Positions 29,803 through 40,365 of a stretch of 64,000 bases of DNA are shown piece by piece. This DNA comes from Dichomitus squalens LYAD-421 SS1. Its lineage: Eukaryota; Basidiomycota; Agaricomycetes; Polyporales; Polyporaceae. Numbering within the stretch: the first letter of the stretch is position 1; the number at the start of each line of letters is the position of its first letter. The DNA is taken from the NCBI RefSeq assembly GCF_000275845.1, contig NW_006766884.1, positions 1,233,720-1,297,719 on the forward strand. Direction: 5' to 3'. The position numbers were made by a program, and so were the translations under genes. Under the pieces are notes generated by a model, which had not been told where the DNA came from, searched no databases, and saw only the letters and a program-made list of their open reading frames with translations.

Positions 29803-30892
29803 GCTGACAAAAGATGGTGGGTAAGACTGCAAGCAGGCAAGGACCGTGATCCACAGTGTACGGCCCATTCGTACATATATCAGGAATCCGGCTAAAGATT
29901 TACGACATTACGCGGGGTCTCTCAGACCGGAATGATACGACGTGGGCATTGGAAGCGAACAATGCGCCCCCGAGGGAGAAGTCGCAGGCATCCAAGGATG
30001 CACGCCCAGTACCCTCGCCGACGACCTTGTGATGAAGCGCAGTTGGCAGGCAGGCCTTCCGATGCCTTGACAGAAGCCAGATCCGTGACGAGGCGCGTGG
30101 TTGTAGAAACGTCTATAGCATTCCGAGTGGCATCCTCGACAGAGATAGAACTCCTAGCACGACTTCGTCTCTGAACGGGTGCCCGAGAGGAATACAACAG
30201 CGCTGATCCGTCTCGATGTCAGCGCGGCGACATTCTTGACAGTTAGAGAGTACTCACGTGGTGGGTTTCAGCGGTGAGGAAGGCGGAGATAAGCATTCTT
30301 CTTCGCCTTGTATGCCAGGTTTAGCACCCGGCCTCGTACGACATCGGAAAGCGCAGATACGTGCATAGGCTCGGCCAAAGGCCTGGAAGTACTTCTGAGA
30401 TATAACGGGAACTGCAGCGCAGCAGGTGAAGTAAAATCCACTGGCAATGTGGAATAGAAGACCGATTGATGATCAGCGTTCAAGTGAGATCACCACTGAT
30501 TGTCATGTGTGGAGGGGCTGTTTGCTATCAACAACCGCAGACAGCGTTCCGTAATGCCGAACGGAAGCACATACGTGAACGAACTTGCTACGTCCGACGG
30601 GCCTATGTAGCAGCTATCTGCATGCCTGAAAGGCCTCGAGCCACTCTGCTGCCAAGCTCTCTTAGATGACAGGCAAGCATAATCATGCGCTGCATGATGA
30701 GATTTACAGGCTTTCGATGGTATGACTCGGAGGGGATCGAAAAGGACGAGTCGTGATGGTGCAAATAGTAAATATATACTACATACGCAGTACTGAACAA
30801 CGTTGACTATATGGGCGCTCATAGTGGCTTGGCCGGACCGCCATTTATCGGAACGCTAAGCGCCTGCAGCGGGAACAACTCTGACCTCGACC
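29803..30892. other. intergenic region between divergent genes
   Basis: About 1.1 kb. On the minus strand near 30320-29920 there is an open frame with an intron-like block (GTGAGT to CAG around 30255-30205), but no recognisable motif. No RNA gene was seen. A TATATA-like word lies near 29870-29880, about 75 bp upstream of the GMC start, as a possible core promoter. Confidence 0.45.
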
Positions 30893-32135
30893 ATGAGCGC
30901 ACTTCAGACAGATCACGACAGAGGCAAGCACTTCTCTCTTCTACGTCGCCCACTTTGACGGATACTAGATTTTAGCTCTCGCTGCGCTCCGCGCACTTCG
31001 CGGCACCTGTACCGCTGCCATCGATGCACTTCAGCAGCCTTCCACCGCCGAGCAGTTCTCAATTCTTGCTTCGCGTCCCACCCTCGCGGTCATCCATAAA
31101 GACTTTCAATCTCTCCTGACCTTGATATACACATCCACAACAAAAGTCACGTTGGTGCTACGGCCCACAGAGCCTGCACCGAACGCTGCACTTGCACCTA
31201 TCAGGGACCTCGGGACCTCGATCACCTCACTCGCGACGTGTGCGACACTATTTCACCTCTATGGCACCACGCTTGCGTCTGAGACTAGACTACTTGCGAG
31301 TGATGTTATTGAGGCGGTACGCTCCCTCGCAATGATGTTCGTGGAGGATGCGGGAGGAGATTACCTGGTCCGCACAGGCGCGGTCCACGACATGGTAGAG
31401 AAGGCGCGTCGTGAGCTCCCAGCTGATAACATCGCGGCCGTGAGGAAGCGCTGGAGAGCAGACAGAGGCATGCTCGAGGATTCCTTGGAGGATATCAATG
31501 CTATGGTCGAAGACGCAGGGGAGGGAGAGGATCTGGACGCAGACGAGTTGGATGATGAGTGGGATGAGCTTGGTTTCGGTTCCACCAAGAAAATGTCCGA
31601 CGATGAACTGGAGCGCACAAAGAAGGTCAGCCCTCCATCAACGCTCTTTGCTCTTTCATTCCCGATCTCAACACATGTCTAGATCCAACCCCTCGTGCGC
31701 TTCGTTACTCTTCTCCATAAGAGGGTTGTACCCGACGTACTAGGAAGCCTCTCAAATCCACCACCGAGTACTGATGCTCTTAATCAGGCCCTCGACATCT
31801 TGCCCTCGCTGTCCAAGTCGGTCGTTGTCGCTGTGGAGGAAGTCGTCGCGGCGTTATATGCACCTCAAAAACCCGCCGCGCTAGCGGCCTCGATATCCAC
31901 TTTGGTCGAGACGATCCACGCAGTTCATACATCAGTGACTGTTGACATGCTCCTTCCGCCTGCTGATCTGGAAAGGGCGATGGGCGCGCTTAGCATGGAC
32001 AGCTCGAAGGGCGGCGGCGAGAAGGCGGCGAAGGATCCTAGGAAGTGGTTCGAGTCATGTCTTGCGCAGATAGACAAGTCAGCGAAGGCTGTAGGCGTCA
32101 TGTTGCAAGATCAAGTGAATAATGGTACCTCATGA
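30893..32135 (+). CDS. cyclin-D1-binding-protein/GCIP-like protein
   Basis: Three exons (30893-30923, 30976-31625, 31683-32135) give 377 residues. The body is mostly alpha-helical and matches the Grap2/cyclin-D-interacting (GCIP, CCNDBP1) family in layout: helical segments around DLGTSITSLATCATLF and EAVRSLAMMFVEDAGG, a strongly acidic Asp/Glu linker (EDAGEGEDLDADELDDEWDE), then QPLVRFVTLLHKRVVPDVL. The family is implicated in cell-cycle control in animals; its fungal role is not established. The first intron (30924-30975) has no usable GT donor and fits GC-AG (GAG|GCAAGC...TTTAG); the resulting first exon encodes only about 10 residues, so the start is the least certain part. Confidence 0.75.
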
Positions 32136-32633
32136 TGATCGATTTGGGCGATTGGTGAGTAACGCGAAGCTCAATACTCCCTCGTTCCGTGAGTAAGCTT
32201 TGGAAAAGTGCTTGTCTATAACGACCATCTCCAGGATGCAGACACGGGCGGATCGTTGGGTAGTTGTTGACGACTGCCTTCTGCAGATCTACTCTCTTCG
32301 CGGGTCTCAAAAGTAGTAGCAAAGAACCCCTGCAGAGAATATCACCACATGCTCAATGGGCGGCGAACAGGCGCAGGGACATGCATAGAATGTGTTCTAT
32401 GATATGGAAGGAGACCTTCTACAACCCGCGATGCAACCGTTATTGCCTCCGCCTGATAATCAAAGCCTGTCCTCTGCGTTTACTCACAATGATGACTTTC
32501 TAAAAGATAGCTATTATCCGTACTTCGCACTCCGACAGCGCCCCACGCAAGCTCGAGCAACATTAGGTCTCGCACGTTGTACACACCGTCTGTTATGCTA
32601 TTCATCTCCCAATGCAATCACTATTTGAAGACG
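32136..32633. other. intergenic region upstream of the GMC relic
   Basis: About 500 bp. A plus-strand open frame of 78 codons at 32392 looks protein-like (Pro-rich start, Tyr-rich end) but has no known motif and no clear splice partners. Nothing else was recognised. Confidence 0.4.
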
Positions 32634-33241
32634 ATGACGTCTCCTGGCGGTCAAGTTTGGCCTCAGGGACACGGAGTTCGACCATATCATCGTTACGAGC
32701 GTTCATGCAAGTCTTGCTGTAGCAACCTTGTGAGCCCGCCCAAAGCTCATTAGGGCTGCGATCCTGTTTCTAAGCAGACCGCTCCCAGGCTCCACAAAGA
32801 TCCGGAAGCCACGGAAGATGTGTTGGAAGCAGGGGAATGGCATACAGGCGCTGATGGGATCATTGTCCCTGGTGTGCCTCGGGTTCTTCGGTCAGTTCGT
32901 TCTGGAACGCAGGACTGACAGGCGTTACTTTGTGCGACTTAGGATACAACTAGGGCTCCAACTTTCTTTGAGTAATAACACGCCAGAGGCCGCATCATAC
33001 TCCTGGTCTCAAACCCTCGCTCGGAAGCCTGTGTCATGACACCTTTCAAGTAGCAAAGCCATGGAGGGTTGTCGACCGTAAGTGAACGGAGATCGTCACG
33101 GCTGTAGTACAGAGGCTCAAGGGCCCACGGCTGGCACCCAGATAGACTTCAGTGGCTGCAATAGGTGAGCGGCAATATGAACTTTAGTTATTCTGTCTTA
33201 ACCCTTCATGGAGTTTTAGTACAGTCAGTGCGGGAGCATGC
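32634..33241 (+). pseudogene. decayed GMC oxidoreductase relic (5' part)
   Basis: No usable open frame remains, but the order of exons 1 to 6 of the neighbouring GMC gene at 33791 is still readable. Exon-1 remnant near 32674-32729 reads FDHIIV...ASLAVA (compare FDYVVVGGGTAGLVVA; glycines lost). Exon-2 remnant 32778-32871 reads KDPEATEDVLEAGEWH then GIIVPG (compare EDPEVRVGVLEAGEWH). Exon-3 remnant from 32913 reads LTGVTLCDLGYN then a stop where the intact gene has Trp. Exon-4 (about 33051-33076), exon-5 (about 33142-33163, followed by GTGAGCGGCA versus GTGAGCAGCA) and exon-6 (about 33224-33241, SVREH versus SAREY) remnants follow. Intron positions are conserved, so this arose by genomic duplication, not retroposition. 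The 3' half appears lost or unrecognisable. Confidence 0.75.
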
Positions 33242-33790
33242 TATACCTCCTCGTACTGTAAACACTTTCCTGGAGCTAGTTTCTGGGAAGTAGTTCGTCT
33301 GTTATGGCTGTTTAGCATGCCACTATTACTCGTTATCAGTCACTGTTCTGGCTGCATGTGGCGATCGTTCGACCGGCACAAGCGATATGCCGACCCGCTC
33401 TAGTCACGACTGTCACTGCTCGCAGCACGGATTCTCAGGAAACATAACTTCGTGGTAAGTAAGCATATCAGAACCTACATGACATGTCCTCTGACAGAGA
33501 AGCAGGTTCTTTCTACATGTCTTCGACTGATCATCAAGACTGTCTTTTGCTCTTACTCACGGCGCTGAGTCCTTTGCGGCGAAGCTGCCGTTCGCCCTTG
33601 GGGTTCCCACCCGGCCTTTACAGATTCAGCAATACTGAGTCTAGGCATGATCGCCGAAGCTGTATATATTCCCACTTGCTTGCCAAATTCTTTGACCAGC
33701 CATCGCAACATCCACCCCAAAATTGCCTCGCCCACTAGTTGTGTTCATACTCCACAAACTCAAAGTATCAGATCATTAACATAGACTACA
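33242..33790. other. intergenic region with promoter of the second GMC gene
   Basis: About 550 bp between the GMC relic and the intact GMC start. A possible weak relic of exon 7 near 33270-33310 was noted but not reliable. It contains the TATATAT element at 33663. Confidence 0.45.
33663..33669 (+). promoter_or_regulatory. TATA-like element of second GMC gene
   Basis: TATATAT lies 128 bp upstream of the GMC start codon, comparable in spacing to the TATA boxes of the PNGase A and Ser/Thr-rich secreted protein genes in this window. Assignment is by motif and position only. Confidence 0.4.
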
Positions 33791-36718
33791 ATGATGACAC
33801 CGGACCAGTTCTGTTCTCAAGACATGCGGTTCGACTACGTCGTCGTCGGCGGAGGGACCGCAGGTCTCGTTGTGGCATCTCGGTTAGCCCTCGGTAGCTT
33901 GCGATGATATCCGTTTGCTGTGCTGACCAAGCTGTTTAGCCTCAGCGAAGACCCGGAGGTCAGAGTCGGTGTCCTCGAAGCAGGAGAGTGGCACAGAGAC
34001 GTTGAGGCGGTCACTGTCCCGGGTGCGTCGTTCCCTTTGGTTCCGTCAGGCCGCAGCTCATTCTCACGCACTGCATGCCGCAGGGCTGACCGGCACCACA
34101 CTAGGGGACCCGAATTATGACTGGCGCTTCACGTCGGTTCCGCAGAAGTACTCCAATGGCCGGCGGGTACCGCAACCTCGGTATGCCCATGGTCTTCATC
34201 CCTTGGAACATAGGTCATGACATATGTGTTCAGAGGCAAAGGCTTGGGGGGCTCGTCACTTGTGAGCAAAAAATGTCCGTCCCAACTTTACGCGGACTCA
34301 CGGATCTCGCAGATCAACTTCACTGGCTTGAACAGGTGAGCAGCACTGTGACTCCTACATGTCCGGAAGATAATCCTCTGCAGAGCTTCCGCTCGTGAGT
34401 ATGATGGTAAGCAAGAAACCAGATTTTGCGCCTAGGATTCCTTCACGCCCATGCCCTTTTTCCACAGCCATGCAGGATCTAGGAAACCCAGGGTGGAATT
34501 GGCAAGAGATGTTGAAGTACATGAAAAAGGTGAGGTTCTCATACAACAGCTATTGAAGTCGCTTAAAAGCCCATCCTCGTGCAGGGAGAAAGGACACAGC
34601 CACCCTTGGAGGAGCGGCAGGCTACTGCGGAATCTCACTTGCTCGTAGACCCCGACCCTCGGTGGCACGGAACCTCGGGTCCTCTTGCTAAAGGGTACTC
34701 TACATATTTTCCAGCACTGCATGTCCCTATCGTAGATGCTCTAGAGAGTCTTGGTGTCAAGAAGAACTTCGAGCCAGTGGGTGATCATCTCTTGCTCCAG
34801 ACGTTTGCCTGATGCGTAGCAATGGTAGAACGATGGCACGAGCACCGTCGGTTCACACACTATTTTCTCGTCGGTCGACCCGCAAACTGCAACCCGTAGC
34901 CACTCCTCCGCTGTGAGTCTTGAATGTGTGGTGATGAAGGGACTGTACTTACGAAAACCACCACTCAGGCTTATTATGAACCCTGCAAGGATAGGCCGAA
35001 TCTCAAAGTCCTTCCCGGGTCGCTGGCTTCGCGTATCAGGTTTCGTCAAGGGTCACATCCTCTAGTAGCAGAGGGAGTAGAGTTTCTGAACGCTGGCAAG
35101 CAATATCTCGTTTCTGCTGAACGAGAAGTCATCCTATGTGCCGGTAAGATCTGATCCATGCTGTCAGTTCGCTTCATAAGATGATGTCCTTATTAAAATA
35201 CGCTTAGGCGCGTTTCAGTCGCCGCAAATACTGGAGCTTTCAGGTACGTCAGAAGCACTTCTGAGTGATAATCCATATCAATGTTTCAGCAGGAATCGGG
35301 AAGAAGGAGGTCCTTAGCAGTTGCGGTATCGAGACACTCGTCGACCTACCTGGCGTTGGAGAGAATCTTCGTGAGTTGACATACCTCATCTCTTTTCTCA
35401 GTGCCAATCGGAACTCACACTGCTTTCCATAGAGGTGAATTGATATGTCTGCCGTCTTCAAGCAATCCTGACGACCTTTAGGATCACCCGTACATCTGCA
35501 CTGTCTACGAAATTGATGACAACATCGAGACAATCGATGCCGCTGCGGAACCCGCTTGGTTTACTCAGCAGCGCAAGTTATAGTAAGTAGTGATGATTCG
35601 CGCTTGCCCCGTGACGACAGACCCGTCCTCAATGGTGTCGTTCCACCCCCAATAGCGACGAGGAGTTGAAGGGTTATCTTTCATCCAATCTATCGCCGCT
35701 ATATGCATTCCTTCCCTCTAAGGCATTCGCTTCTGTGGAGCAAGTCAAACGGTGGAAGGCCCAATTTCAGACGTGTATCCTAGACGCTCCGAGCGGTCTC
35801 AAGAAGCAACTCGCCATTCAGTCAAAGTGGTTCCTGGAACCGGATAGTCCCTCTGCCGAGGGAGAGTAAGTCAACAAAGAGGGTATACGCCTGCGCGCAG
35901 GACTGATCGAGCGGGCAGGGTTATACCTTTCAACGGCTACTTTGTCACTCCCGGCCTGCCGATCAAAATGGAGCCAGGGAAACGCTATTCCTCGATGCTC
36001 TGTGCCGTTATGAACCCTCTTTCCCGTGGCTCTGTCCATATCACCTCGAGCGAACCAACGGCACCCCCAGCCATTGATCCTAGTAAGCTCCTCCCCAATT
36101 CTTGTATAACACTAGCACTGAAACGGCTTGCTATGCGCAGACTGCTTCTCAAACGCACTTGATCTCGAGATGCTCCTCGCAGTTCTCAAATTCGCTCGTG
36201 AGGTATACGAGACCAGCCCCATTAGGCAGCATGTCGTCCGACGAATCATGCCCACCGTGGAGGACTATAGGACGGACGACACACTGAAGGAGTACATCAA
36301 GAACGGCTTAGGGTGCGTCTATCACCCAGTAGGTACTGCAGCAATGATGCCGCAGAACGACGGCGGCGTCGTGGATCCTGAGCTGAAAGTGTACGGGACG
36401 AAGAATCTACGGGTGGTGAGTGTCTTTTCTTGCGAGAGGATGTAGATGTTCCATGTGTCAACCATGTCGCATCATCCAGGTTGATGCCTCCATCCTGCCA
36501 ATGGTGAGCCCATCATCGAGTGGGTATTCAATGCGAGTCTAAATATATTACGACAGCAAATCGCAGCGCACACCCAAGCTACAGTGTATGGGATCGCAGA
36601 GAAGGTGCGTGGCGCGTACATGGCGCAGGCATTCCATGGTGCTCAACGACCGGTGCAGGGGGCCGACATCATCAAAGAGACATACAAGCAAACACTCACT
36701 AGCTGTCTCTCGTCGTGA
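33791..36718 (+). CDS. GMC oxidoreductase without signal peptide, with a 2-nt micro-exon
   Basis: Twenty exons: 33791-33882, 33940-34022, 34084-34180, 34234-34261, 34313-34335, 34384-34406, 34468-34529, 34585-34776, 34829-34912, 34969-35143, 35208-35243, 35293-35370, 35433-35434, 35482-35582, 35656-35865, 35919-36082, 36141-36415, 36480-36503, 36557-36604, 36659-36718; 618 residues. FAD site FDYVVVGGGTAGLVVASRL starts at residue 13, with no signal peptide, so it is probably intracellular unlike its neighbour at 26967. Signatures: GKGLGGSSLINF, GAFQSPQILELSGIG; catalytic His pair in VYHPVGTAAMM and AAHTQAT. Keeping the conserved NLQDHPY frame needs a 2-nt exon (AG) at 35433-35434 between two canonical introns of 62 and 47 nt. 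If that exon is not used the gene is frameshifted there. Confidence 0.85.
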
Positions 36719-36897
36719 AAACTATCGCTACTCGCGGGATTCTGGATCATTACTCGGGATTTTTGCCCAGTTGTGAAATAGATGGATGACCGTATGGGTT
36801 GAAGCACTGAGGTTGGGTCGAATCGCGGCACCCGAAAGGTTTCCATCATTATGCTACAGGTGTAGAATAGTACAAATACACGATGCGACGTGTCACA

Positions 36898-38298
36898 TCA
36901 TTGCTGGGCTGCGAGACGCTCACGGTTACGGTCAGCTATTTCCTTGAAAGCAGCTCCAAGCAAATTAGGGTATCGCGCGATAGAGTGGTGGGCTCGCAAG
37001 ACCTCTTCGTACCGCTGGATCTTCTCGGGCCCGGCCTGCAAGTCGAATGCATGCTTCTGCAGCGATCAACGTGAATATTGATGTCGAAATGAAACAAGAT
37101 GATTCTACGCACAGCTTCGGCTTCTCGCTTCGCGCGGGCCTCCTCCCGCATCTTGTTCAGCTCCTTCCTCCGCTCTTCTTCCTTTTGCTTTCTGTTCAGC
37201 CCTGAATTAGGCGTCGAACCTCCCGGCTGCAGAAAGCGACGTCAGCGTTATCATGGTGACGCGTGAGGTTCCATGACATACTGCTCGCATGAATAGCTCG
37301 GAGTACACGGAAGAGTCAAGCAGGTTCAAATCTGTGGAGGCCCCAGCGGGCTTCCGCACGCCGACTTGATTGCTGGTTGGCGCGGGAGTTAGGGTAGTGG
37401 TTGGTATAGTCTCTTCCTTCTTAGCCGGAGTAGCCGCAGGCGGCTTGACAGGAGCAGAAGTCGAAGGGCCCGTCAAAATAGATCCCGCAGGCTTGTTCTT
37501 CTTGATTGGGGGTAGTTTGCGCTTTTTCGGAATAGGCTCGTCCATGGGATCGGGAGTAGACCTTATGCCCTCATCCTCTTTCACGCGCTTGACGGGGTCT
37601 GCAGCGGGTGGCTGGACGATTTTTCGCTCATCGCGGAACGTGATCTCCTTGTCCTCTTTCTTCGTCGCGGTGCCCTTCCCGCTCGTCTTCGCAGCTATCT
37701 TCCCATTCTTTCCCTTCACGCCGCTTTTCTTGCTAGAGTACTCCGTGTCCAGGTTGAAATCTTCATCATCGGTGATCACGACGTCAGGGTCATCGAACTC
37801 CTCGTCCTCATCGTCCGTCCAAACCACCGCTCTCCGCTTCTTCCCAGACGACTTGCTAGACTTGGAAGACTTCGACCCCTTGTCCTTCGCCCGTGACTTG
37901 CTTGAAGACGCTGTAGCATTGGATAACCTGCGCGTAGCGCTCGGGCCGGGAGAGAGTGGATGGGAGGCGGGAGGTGAAGCATCGGGGAGGAAGCGGGTGT
38001 CTTCGACGTCGCCATCGATGTCTATATCCTCGTCCGCGGCGTCGCCAGCATAATTATCCTCCTCTGAGTGGTTGGAGGCTCCTCCGCTGATTGTTCGTGC
38101 CTTCTTTGGTCTGGGGCCCAATGCATCCTGGGCGCTGGCTGCGGTCTCCGAGTCTTCGTCGTCCGAGTCTATCCTCTGGATACGTCGCTTGGTAGGCCTG
38201 GGCTCTGCAGGCTGACTTCCTCATCACATTAGGTCCATTACCGAGCGAAAAGCGCAACGTACGATGGAGGGTCTAGAGATCTTGATTTTGAGAGGCAT
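36898..38298 (-). CDS. INO80B/Ies2-like (PAPA-1 region) nuclear protein
   Basis: Four exons (38298-38263, 38211-37282, 37226-37113, 37056-36898) give 412 residues. Most of the chain is disordered: acidic DDE patches, Ser/Lys tracts, Lys-rich basic clusters (GKKRRA, PKKRKLPPIKKNK) that look like nuclear localisation signals. Exons 3 and 4 encode a Lys/Glu/Arg helix (RKQKEEERRKELNKMREEARAKREAEA) followed by a compact end, resembling the PAPA-1-like region of INO80 complex subunit B/Ies2. If so it would join the INO80 chromatin remodeller. The family call rests on this helix only and is tentative. Head-to-head with OGG1, about 200 bp apart. Confidence 0.6.
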
Positions 38299-38500
38299 GG
38301 CGGTAGGATAGGGAAGCACGCAAAGCAGACGCGCACGGTGTAGCATCTTGGCGTCTCTTGCGTGCTCTCTACCACTGCTACACAGCTACTCCTTCACAAC
38401 TCCCAGTCTCTTGCTTATACGTGGGCCTCTACCTCATATCTCAACTATTCGCACTCTCTTGATTGAATCATTTACCGAGAATTTACCGCTTCTGTATGAT

Positions 38501-40024
38501 ATGTCAGTCGCGGTGCCTGCCGGTTTTCGAGCCTTACCTCTGCCCCTCGCCCAGCTTTCCCTCGCCGCTGTACTCAAATGCGGGCAATCGTTCCGATGGA
38601 GTATATTCCCTCTCGATGTACCTAGCAACTCAGCTCTGGGAACCAACTCTCCAACACATGAATACCGCCTCTGTCTGCGCGACCGCGTGGTATGCCTACG
38701 CCAAAGCCCGGACACACTCTTTTATCGCTCTGTTTTCCCTCCCTTGGTTTCTGAAGATGAGGAGACGCGAGAGGCCGGAACCCTTGCTTGGATCAGGGAC
38801 TACTTTCAGTTGAACGTAGATTTGGTGGACCTCTACCGTCAATGGAGCTTGGCCGACCCCATCTTCAAGCGAATACAGGACCGGTTCGAAGGGATTCGCA
38901 TGCTAAGGCAAGATCCGTTCGAAAATCTCATCTCGTACGCCTCTTTACACCATGGCGTAGGAAATGATTTTAAAGCACAGTCTAGCTTCATCTGCTCCTC
39001 AAATAACAACATATCCCGTATCACAAAGATGGTCACCTCCCTTTGTCGAACATACTCCCCTGCTCTCCTTAGCTTGCCTCCACCTGCTGGAACAAACCTG
39101 CCAGAAGAGGCGTATCACCCTTTCCCGTCGCCATCTGCGCTTGCAGCAGCAGACGTCACTGCAAAACTGCGAGCCCTTGGCTTTGGCTATCGAGCCGACT
39201 TCATACAAAAGACAGCCGCTATGCTAGTGGAAACCCACGGTCTTACGCGGAATCCCGAGACGTCCATGGAAGCATCAGAGGAGTGGCTCATGACGCTGAG
39301 ACATCTGGGAACTCCTGAAGCGCGAGCCGAGTTGCTCAATTTCATGGGCGTCGGTCGCAAGGTGGCCGACTGCATCTTACTCATGAGTCTCGACAAGGTG
39401 CGTTCGTTTATCGCGTCGTGTACAGGCGAGTCGAGTTGAGTATTCATAACTCTTTAACTAACAGAGGGAGGTTATACCTGTGGACACACACGTGCAACAA
39501 ATAGCAATTAAACACTACGGCTTTCGTGGTCCGACGAAGTCGGGTACCATGTCACCAAAAGTATACGAAGAATTGAGCTCCAAGCTAGCAGCAGTGTGGG
39601 GAGATTATGCCGGCTGGGCGCACTCTGTAAGTATCCTTCAGAGCACAAACTGAACGTACCTCACCCGACCCAGGTGTTATTTACGTCAGACCTCAAATCG
39701 TTCGCTGCATACGGCCTTGCTTCCCCTTCCGGACTATCGACGCCTTCTACCCCTGGCCTAACTCCAGATCGCAGTGTTAACCAACCCATGGATAGTCCCG
39801 GAGGGGCGACGCCGAGGAGCACTCCCAGACCTCAATCAACAAAACGAAAGCGGGGCGGTCCGAAGCGTTCTGGTGATAAAGCACCTTCATCGGAATCGGA
39901 GACGGAAGAGACACTGGCACAGCTCGAAGTCGCGGTGAAGGTCGCTCTCCCCGATGAGTCGGGACAGTCAACCCTGGTAGACCGCGTGAAGAGGCGCAGG
40001 CGAGGGAATGTCTCTGTCCGATAG
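38501..40024 (+). CDS. OGG1: 8-oxoguanine DNA glycosylase/AP lyase
   Basis: Four exons (38501-38934, 38986-39397, 39465-39626, 39674-40024) give 452 residues. Landmarks: VLKCGQSFRW, DPFENLISFICSSNNNISRI (joined by the first intron), the helix-hairpin-helix LNFMGVGRKVADCILLMSL with catalytic Lys at residue 270, and PVDTHVQQIA with the conserved Asp at 289, the same 19-residue spacing as human Lys249/Asp268. It removes 8-oxoG paired with C and nicks the strand in base excision repair. The C-terminal tail is basic and Ser/Pro-rich with GPKRSG and RVKRRRRGN, a likely nuclear signal. The first intron (51 nt) is a multiple of three without a stop; retention would put 17 residues inside the active-site core. 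Confidence 0.94.
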
Positions 40025-40365
40025 CGTACATTTGCTTGTAACAAGCTGATGCACTGGATACTGCTGTACTTGGGTACCTCTAGATCACTGCTTCTGGGAA
40101 CAATGCACCTGAAGTATATTATGTTTCAATTCTCCGGTGCATACTCAGACAGGTCCCAGAGGGCGCAAGTCATTTGTGTCAAACGCGATGTATGTTACGA
40201 ACACGACAGATCTCTGTAATAAGGTTAACTGCGGTGCGCTCACCATCAGGAAGCGCCCTGTAGGGATGCACGTCATGTATCATACCTCAGACCACAACCA
40301 GGTTTTGAGACCTTGTCGAGATCTGCGTCTTCCCAGCCATCTACGTACCTCACTACCTCGTCAAT
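40025..40365. other. intergenic region
   Basis: About 340 bp between OGG1 and NMT1 on the same strand. It is presumably the OGG1 3' end and NMT1 promoter. Nothing else was recognised. Confidence 0.6.

Noticed and set aside
29922..30483. Minus-strand frames between the secreted GMC gene and the cyclin-D1-binding-like gene as a gene
   Set aside because: Only one plausible intron and no recognisable domain or conserved start; insufficient support.
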